Below, piece by piece: positions 18,927 through 25,535 of a stretch of DNA of 25,535 nucleotides; positions within the stretch are counted from its first letter, which is position 1; every line of letters begins with the position of its first letter. Source of the stretch: Phallusia fumigata (Eukaryota > Chordata > Ascidiacea > Phlebobranchia > Ascidiidae). Under the pieces are notes generated by a model. It searched no databases and was not told the DNA's origin. It saw only the letters and a program-made list of their open reading frames with translations. Location: contig QXVZ01023174.1 in NCBI GenBank assembly GCA_008931825.1, positions 1 to 25,535 on the forward strand. Direction: 5' to 3'. Position numbers and translations under genes: made by a program.

Positions 18927-20013
18927 TCTACATGAAACAAATTTAAGTGAACGATTAATAACCATTTTAAAAAGTAAAACATACTGTAAGGTGTGCAGCC
19001 CTGTTAGTAAAACAATTAAAACAAAATTTTGCACCAGGGATCTGCAAAATGCAAGTCCATGGGGTCTGCTCATTTCTTCTATTGCAAGTTATCACAGTGT
19101 AACTGCAGCATGTTCGACCGAGGTGACAAATGTTCTGAATTTTGTTTGCCGGGTTCACCAAATTTGCTTGGTTTAGAATAGTTATTTCGAATCCAGAGCA
19201 TCAAATCCGAATCCAAAAGTCTCATGTTATTTCCCAGAATGCTATGCATGACCTACCATTTAAACATGCAAGCAGCAAAACAACAATAAAATGGCACAGT
19301 TTCAACAAAACAACAATAAAACGACTCAATAAAATGACAAAAAAGTCGCGTATATTTAAACGTGGCTGCGGATTAAATAATATCGGTTCCTATATACCCC
19401 ATACAAACGGCAAACATGGATTCTATATAGGAAGGATTCAATATTCTGTGGAGTTTTCCTACAATTCTACTTTGAACGTACCTAAAAACATACCGACACA
19501 ACAAAACAATAAATCGGCGAGAGTCTCAATTTAACCATAGATAGTATCTATGATTAAACACTCTTTTCATGGTATAGTTTGGTGAAAACAGACCAATTAA
19601 CTATAATAGTTGCCTATGAAAGGTTTCGTAAAAACTAAATACATACCTACAGTAAAAAAAGGCGAAAAATTACAAAATTGTTGTTGAAACATTACAAATT
19701 CGAAAACTTCTAAAACTTGTTATTATTTGTGTGCCCTGGCACAAATTGTCACACTAAAAAGTTCTTAAACTATTAATTTGAAATTCCTAGCGACGAAAAT
19801 TAAGTTCTAATACAAACAAAAACGTTTGCCTAATGACACGGAAAAAATGCTAAAAAAAGAATAGCGACACAAAATCATCCAAGTTATTCCACAATTTTCA
19901 AACATGGTTTAGGTATTGTGACAGTCATTTTTTGACTTTTCTCTTAAATAAATGAAGGAAAGCGTTTTGGTAGGAACGTTAGCATAACGATTTGCCCACA
20001 AAGCTTTTCTATT
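18927..20013. other. intergenic between NAT-B and NAT-D, no gene seen
   Basis: This should hold the NAT-B promoter. A 130-residue plus-strand frame (19142-19534) is rich in Asn, Lys and Thr, includes a locally repeated AAAACAACAATAAAA unit and has no known motif, so I do not call it. No SINE or RNA gene was recognised. Confidence 0.5.
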
Positions 20014-20019
20014 TTTATT
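20014..20019 (-). terminator. poly(A) signal of NAT-D
   Basis: Minus-strand AATAAA lies at 20019-20014, about 12 nt after the TAA stop at 20034-20032. The 3' UTR would be very short, as in NAT-A and NAT-B, but here the signal does not overlap the stop. Confidence 0.55.
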
Positions 20020-20031
20020 AAGTCTAACTTG

Positions 20032-22572
20032 TTAAAAGCCGTTTGCTTGAGTTTTGTTGCTAAAAAAATTGATTCTGTGTTGCACTTGGTAATTGTAATG
20101 CTCCTTACAGGCTTTATGTACTTCGTCATCATTTCGCAACGTAACATCTAACAAAATTTTATCTGTATTTGGATCCAAGCTCTTCTTGACGGTGACCTTT
20201 TCGCCGAAGGTCACGATAAACCGATCCGGTTCGAACCGGTGCATAACCAAGAGTGTTCTCAACAGTCCCTGCTCGTTGTCCTGATGATAGTCACAGCATT
20301 CGATAAAGTCTTCAAATTTTTTGGGCTCCACACTAATGCGGAACAGTGGAGCCCAGTGAGACGATTCTTCCTTCGCACATTCTTCATTGCAATATCCGGT
20401 AGGAACACCCGGAGGTGCTGGACCTTGCTTTAAAACTTTGCCTACAGAAAAGTGGCCCAAAATAGCATTTATTAAGCTAGCAAATATGGTCTAAAATGTC
20501 AATCGTTTAAACTTGTAAAAGTGGTCCCAAATATATTTTTTAAGGTGAAACTGCAATGCGTTCAACCTTGAACCACGTGTTGCTAAGATTTTTTTTAATC
20601 GAGCGAAAAAACTTGACTCAACTCATTTGTTCAATTGTTGAGTAAAGCAGGGTTGGAGTAAGGAAGATAAATAAACTTTTCATGCAAAGCGATAACAAAG
20701 TGTAAACTAACCTATCAAACTTAAAAAACTGTTTAAACTGGTGGCATTGTGGTTTAGTGACGACATTATTACTTTAAACACGAAAAATAACAGTCTGTCG
20801 CCCCTTTCCGCCGAAAAAATACGCTCAAAGTGTTCAACTTATTTTGTTGTGGTATGCCGCCTGGTGGCGCTGTAGGCTTTAAATTATCCTGCTAACTGAT
20901 AAAACACATTTAAAAAACCAAAGCGTCCGTGTTACCATTACAGTTGTTTTATCATTTACAAAATATATTGGTCTGAACTACACAACTTCAAGTGGGTCGG
21001 TTAGATTCGAACGAAAGATTTTACAACTGAAGTTTTTTGTTAATCGACTTTCTCTCGTGACCCACATTGGTAATGTTTTATAGGTTGTGGAACCCAAGTT
21101 CTGTGCTGAAGCGCATAATTTTTTAATGTCGTTTTAATTTAACTGTGTCTGTGTCCCCCTTACATGTGATAGTCATTACTTCGAGAGTTTGTAAACGCCT
21201 TTGCCTTTATACTCAAGGTTCTTGAACAGTGCGCCGCGACGTCCCGGTGCGCCGTTTCAATTTTCAAAAGCGTTTGAATTGAATTTTGACAATATACGTC
21301 TTTTAATTCCTATCGCTGGTGCGTCGAAAATCCAATTTACACTGCTTTACACTTATCTGTCAAAAGACTTCAAATACTGCTAAACAAAAAATACAAATTT
21401 TGCAAAGTACCATCAACGTCAAGCACCGTCTTCTTGTGCCTTTCAATGTAATACCAGCAGTCTTCTTCACCCGTTATGTTCCTGGCCCTATACATTGCAT
21501 GAGTTTCAATGTGAGGCTCCATGTGTTTTACCTTCATTGGACCAACAATTGTCCAACCAGGGTCTGGGATGTAATACTCGCCATCGATCTTGGCCTTAAA
21601 ATAAGAATTAGAGAGTTTAATTTTGCCCAGATTTCAATTTTTCGGTGCTTGTACTCTAAGAACAGGATGGATTTAAAGATTTGGGATTTCATATAAGCTT
21701 GATGTACTTCTCATAAGGTAATCTTCACATTTATCTTTAGCCATTTTATCTTTAGATTTATCTAAAGCCATTTTGTTACAGTGACGCAAGGTACAGAGTT
21801 TTAGAAGATGTTTATACAAATCTTTCTTGTAGTTTCAATTCTGTCCGAAAGGTAACGCAACAGTGCGGCAACAGAAAAGGTATTGATTTGAAACCCGGTG
21901 CCTTCTCTAGCGTTTAGCAAGGCTAGAATTTGAGAACTAAGACTTGTGATTCGCGGCACATGGCGTCTTACATAGCAGTTACAAAAAACAATATGAAGTA
22001 ACCCGTCATGCATTTTATTTAGGAGGTCCAATCAGTCTATTTTGCAATCATTATTGAACGTCATACCCGGTAATACTTAACTTTATAGAAAAAAAATTGT
22101 ACTAAATTGGTCGCGACATCCCTGAACATTGCAAACAAACGGCATCCTGGTTAGGAAACACTGGTTTAACCCCAAGCCTACTAAAAAAACTTAAAAGCCG
22201 AAAAAAATAAGAAAACAAGCCACTTACAAATATCAAAACATGATAATACGGAATAGTGAATCCGTCTGTAGCCGGGTTAAAGAATGCTGACTGTCCGAAA
22301 TGCACTTCGTATCCAAGTTCCTGCAAGAGCCACATAAAGAGGCCATTCAGTTCGTAACAGATCCCACCACCCTTGTTGGTTACAACTTTCTTGTAAATAA
22401 CATCCAGTTTCAGGACGATACGGTTCCCCCCGTAAATATCCATGTTAGTGTATGGTACTTGGGTCTTATGGGCTAGTGAAAGAGCGCCCAAGTTCTCTAC
22501 TGTTGGCTTCCGTGAGCCAGAGTACTTGATCCGTGCCAGGTAATCATCCACGTTCATTTTCACTGAGCCCAT
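20032..22572 (-). CDS. arylamine N-acetyltransferase NAT-D, three exons
   Basis: Proposed minus-strand exons are 22572-22228 (345 bp, phase 0), 21594-21411 (184 bp, phase 1) and 20441-20032 (410 bp), giving 312 residues with GT-AG introns of 633 and 969 bp. A second ATG at 22557 (MNVDDYLARI) gives 307 residues and an exon 1 of exactly 110 codons, as in NAT-A and NAT-B; it is the likelier start by family comparison. Numbered from that Met, the triad is Cys67 (GGGICYELN), His106 (YYHVLIF) and Asp121 (IPDPGW). Gly63 replaces the usual Arg. The interdomain insert is longer (APPGVPTGYCNEEC) but keeps Cys-x3-Cys. The C-terminus, ending in THE-like FFSNKTQANGF, is the most different of the three. 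NAT-D is the most diverged member of the array and probably the oldest split. Confidence 0.89.
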
Positions 22573-23344
22573 TGTATGAGCGGTGATGTATGAATACAGG
22601 CTAGGGGAATAAGTGAAAAGTTTTATGCCAAATGCAACACACGAAATAATAGAGCTAAATATTATTAGCTGTGCTTGTAAAATTACTCCTATTTCATTTC
22701 AGGTCCTGTTTTTTCTGATGTTTTTATGCAGCTATTTCCGGCTTGGTGATTGATTTAATGCAATTGTGTCGCTATGTTTTCTTTCACCGAGCGAAATAAA
22801 CTCAAAAGGACTCATGTTCTGAAAACTTTATCCCGGAATGTATCTAAGTCTAAATCGTAGCAGTATTTTGAAGGCGGACTATAAGTCTAGCTTCTTCGAT
22901 ATGTTGTTTCAACCTGATATTCCGCCAATTAGGTTTCTGGCACTGCAGTGGTGTCTGTTCTTCGGTATGTGAAAACTTTTTGTGTCAGACCGGTATAAAT
23001 ACGAGGTGGCTTAAAGCAAAAAAACAAACAAGAAAAAGGACAGAGAAGGTGCCAATTTCCACACTGTAGATGTTTGTAACCAAGTGGCTGTAGCCATTAT
23101 CATCTTATTGACTCTTGGAATCTTCGTTACCTCAAGGGAGCAAGATAAACAAAGAAGCTTATCACCGACAAATGTACGAGACAATTGCAACAATCTTTCA
23201 AGTAAAGTTCAAAGTCATAACAACAAAATCAGCAACCTTCCAATCGTGGATTAACATAAGTTGGCACTTTTATTTAGATCTAATAAAGGATAAAATGGCG
23301 TAGCTAAACTAAAATAACACCTACATTCACATTTAAAATTATCT
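22573..23344. other. upstream of NAT-D; no gene seen
   Basis: Expected to contain the NAT-D promoter. Apart from the palindromic repeat at 22727-22805 nothing is recognised. Short frames at 23011-23193 and 23115-23303 have no family resemblance. Confidence 0.5.
22727..22805 (-). repeat. short palindromic MITE-like repeat, copy 3
   Basis: An inverted copy of the repeats at 1588-1658 and 1992-2068, running from GCAGCTATTTCCGGCTTGG to CCGAGCGAAATAAACTC. It lies about 155 bp upstream of the NAT-D start, where it could affect the promoter, though nothing in the sequence shows that it does. Confidence 0.65.
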
Positions 23345-23663
23345 TTTGTTTATTTGTTTGTTTGTTTTATTTTCTATCCTCGGGAGGCGGAGCAACGCCT
23401 GAATGCGTTATGCTCATTATGAGTCCGCCGTCGCGCTACCTGCTTCCTTGCAGATCTTGCCTCGTGGTTCATTTTTTATTTGATTTTTTCGATTTTTTAC
23501 AGTTGGTGACTTCAATTTAAGTCAACCCATCGTGTTTCTCTGGGTTAAAGCAATGCCGCCTCAGTTTTTTGCTCTGGGAAGCACAAGCGACCAAGATGGG
23601 ATTAGAACCCACAACCTTGTGTACACAAGGCAGTCACGCTAACCACTCGACCAACTTGGCGGC
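23345..23663 (-). repeat. full-length tRNA-derived SINE (SINE-7)
   Basis: The most complete copy. Read on the minus strand it has a head with A box TGGTCGAGTGG and B box GGTTCTAATCC (near 23600-23610) and the CTTGTGTACACAAGG segment. Next come a body (GGGTTGACTTAAATTGAAG), a linker of A-rich sequence, and a tail block with GGCAGGTAGCGCGACGG, CATTCAGGCGTTGCTCCGCC and GAGGATAG. It ends in repeated CAAA units. About 319 bp. It serves as the reference for the other copies in the window. Confidence 0.88.
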
Positions 23664-25039
23664 GAATCGGAAAATAGAACACTTGAATCAGAGTTAGACA
23701 GGACGGAAAAAACACCAGCTTAACAAAACTCAAAATTCTTTTTCTTGCCATTTTGTACGGCTGTTAGAGCACAAGCAAGCGGTGAAGCAAGGGAGCAATA
23801 TTTACTTTATCAGGCAATATCGGCCAATGGCTACCACTAAGACCGCAGTTAAAAGTTAATGCTAGGTACACAATGATTTGGTGCTGTATAGATTGGAATT
23901 TTGTGCTGTATATAGATTGCTGAGATATTTTTGCCTCAATCCCCTATAAAGCCTAACACAGTCCTAACGATTTTTCATTACATCGTTTTTCTCAGTTCAT
24001 TTCACTATAGCGGTTACTATAAAATCAAGGCCAATTGGTGTCAAACTGAAATCCATAGAAATGTGGTTGCAATTAAGGTATTCATGCGCTGTACATTATA
24101 GTCTGCATTTCAAAGGACATACAGAAGATTTTACACTGTAATGGCAATTTATGCATCTCTTAAGGACAAAAAAGCCCAACCGCTATCAATAAGCCCTTAT
24201 ATGAGTAATAACAATCAAAAAGTAAATTATCAAATTTTATTGTGGATTTCCTTTGTTTTAATTTCAAGCGTCCCGCGTTCGATCTCATCATCTTCAAACG
24301 TTTGTTTAAAACAGGGATATGCTACTAGTTGATCGCGAGACTTTGTGGAGTAAAAAATTTACGNGGCACCCGGCCAAGTGACGTAGTGACGTTCCTTTTT
24401 TCGCCTAAAGCAGAATTTGGAGGTTAATTTTTTGCGTTTCATGCTAATGCATGTTGCTGCGTTAAAAAGTTTTTACCGATGGTTGTATGAATTCTGATGA
24501 CAATGGAAACGCAGAATCATATATGCCAGAGAACTTTTACCTAATAAATCACCATTGAATAATCTTTCTATTACAATGTATTTTTACCACGCGCAAGTCT
24601 ACATATGTTTTCCTCTTACCTAGTTATCTGGTAGGTACGTTCTTTTGAAAAAATAACAGGTTTGGGCTGAACAAAAGAGAAAATGATAAAATAAATAATT
24701 ACCAGTGACTAGTTTATAAAAAAATGTATTATAGACTTTTTACCCATAGGCAATGTTGTTATCCTCGAAGCATCAATGTAATCATTTTTATTTTTTTGTG
24801 TTAAGGTTTCCTGGAAGTTATGTTGTTGATTAAACTAAGCTAAACTTAATCCGGGATTTCGATTTGGAAAGATTAACGTTTTAACAATGATGGCAATTTA
24901 AATGTGTTGTTTCAAGTCTTTGTGCACTTAACATAACACAAGTGGCACTTTGGTGTGTGATCTGTACGTCAAAGTGTTTTAGCACCCAAACAAATTGTAT
25001 GATGTTAAATTGGCTTCTGCGCACAAAAGTGTAATTAAT
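23664..25039. other. intergenic with an assembly join at 24364; no gene seen
   Basis: There is no coding sequence I can support; a 63-residue frame at 24141-24332 is unremarkable. A single N stands at 24364. The 30 bp directly after it (24365-24394) recur at 25506-25535, the end of the window. Confidence 0.5.
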
Positions 25040-25172
25040 GTTTCCTTGAGCAAGTCACTTCAGCAACATTGCCCCAACTCAGGGAAACACAAGGGACCGA
25101 GCTGGGATTAGAAACCACAACCTTGTGTGCACAAGGCAGTCGTGCTAACCACTCCGCCATCTTGGCGACAAC
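25040..25172 (-). repeat. rearranged tRNA-derived SINE with inverted body (SINE-8)
   Basis: The head at 25084-25172 reads on the minus strand: CCAAGATGGCGGAGTGG, CCTTGTGCACACAAGG, then TTTCTAATCCCAGC. The adjoining 25040-25083 (TTTCCTTGAGCAAGTCAC ... CAACATTGCCCC) matches the SINE body but in plus orientation. The junction falls at a CTCAGGGAAAC stretch that resembles both halves. A fold-back or twin-priming type rearrangement is the likely cause. Confidence 0.7.
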
Positions 25173-25505
25173 CTATCCAAGCACATCTGAAATACAAGAT
25201 AAAATCATAACAATTGGGCCCCAAGTATTTGCATAAAAAGTTGTACAAATTTATTTGCGAAATTAAAGTTTAAACTGCAGTCGTAAAACGAACCAACGTC
25301 TCAAACTATAGTGCATTTGTCCAACGAATACTAGCAACCCGTACAAAGCCTTGCTGCTCACGAGGTCAACACAGCACACTCTTCAGCCCTGTTCAAACAC
25401 GGATTTACAGACCGTACACAATGTCCAGATGATGAATAAGTTGCTCGTCTCGCGCCACTAAGCTGGAGCCGTTTGGCTGGTTGGTCAAGGGTTTGTTGTC
25501 CGTCT
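25173..25505. other. window end, no gene seen
   Basis: Mixed-composition sequence with no recognisable coding region, repeat or RNA gene before the terminal 30-bp repeat. Confidence 0.45.
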
Positions 25506-25535
25506 GGCACCCGGCCAAGTGACGTAGTGACGTTC

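Larger units (their letters stand above)
24365..25535. repeat. 30-bp direct repeat: after the N at 24364 and at the window end
   Basis: GGCACCCGGCCAAGTGACG followed by TAGTGACGTTC is present at 24365-24394 and again at 25506-25535, where the window stops; the real match may be longer. Sequences before the two copies are unrelated. Given the pattern at the other N positions, a misplaced or overlapping contig is as likely as a genuine repeat. Confidence 0.8.

Noticed and set aside
19142..19534. 130-residue plus-strand frame as a gene
   Set aside because: Low-complexity composition with a locally repeated AAAACAACAATAAAA unit, no recognisable domain and no splice or poly(A) context.
21319..21696. 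125-residue plus-strand frame
   Set aside because: It lies opposite NAT-D exon 2 and its introns, and is explained as the antisense shadow of that exon.
1..25535. CRISPR array, phage or bacterial system
   Set aside because: No regularly spaced repeats, and the gene structure is clearly eukaryotic with spliceosomal introns.

Overview
The window looks like AT-rich nuclear DNA from an invertebrate chordate, most likely a tunicate of the Ciona type. The evidence is four genes or families that align well with vertebrate proteins (ZCCHC9, NUDT17, FAM192A/PSME3IP1 and arylamine N-acetyltransferases), spliceosomal introns of mostly 0.1-1 kb, AATAAA poly(A) signals, and many copies of a tRNA-derived SINE and short MITE-like repeats. 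The species is inferred from general knowledge and not proven by anything read here.

Layout. Positions 1-4072 hold no recognisable gene, only SINE and MITE-like repeats and an assembly join. On the minus strand follow a four-exon ZCCHC9 orthologue (4073-5810) and a single-exon NUDT17 orthologue (6417-7382). From 8746 to 22572 there is a minus-strand tandem array of arylamine N-acetyltransferase (NAT) genes: NAT-A (8746-10288), a broken exon-3 copy NAT-C (13516-13881), NAT-B (16448-18792) and NAT-D (20032-22572). A plus-strand FAM192A/PSME3IP1 orthologue (11653-12324) sits inside the array. A weak LRAT/PLAAT-like exon is at 14163-14541. The last 3 kb carries repeats and an assembly join.

The three intact NAT genes share one architecture: a 110-codon exon 1 carrying the catalytic Cys and His, an exon 2 of 181 or 184 bp opening near the catalytic Asp, and an exon 3 encoding the C-terminal domain. 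Intron phases (0 and 1) are identical in all three. They all have Cys67-His106-Asp121, but the Arg that normally precedes the GG-x-C active-site motif is Gln or Gly. All share a Cys-x3-Cys insert absent from human NATs. A local duplication of NAT-B sequence produced NAT-C, which is broken by a net 23-nt deletion. The array therefore looks like a young, expanding and decaying xenobiotic-enzyme family.

Assembly. The window has five single-N joins. Four are flanked by direct copies of the same sequence (three apparently exact; one diverged as two haplotypes would be). They look like overlapping contig ends that were not merged, so the apparent duplications there, including the doubled NAT-B start, should not be read as biology. 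The fifth N is paired with a 30-bp repeat that runs to the last base of the window.
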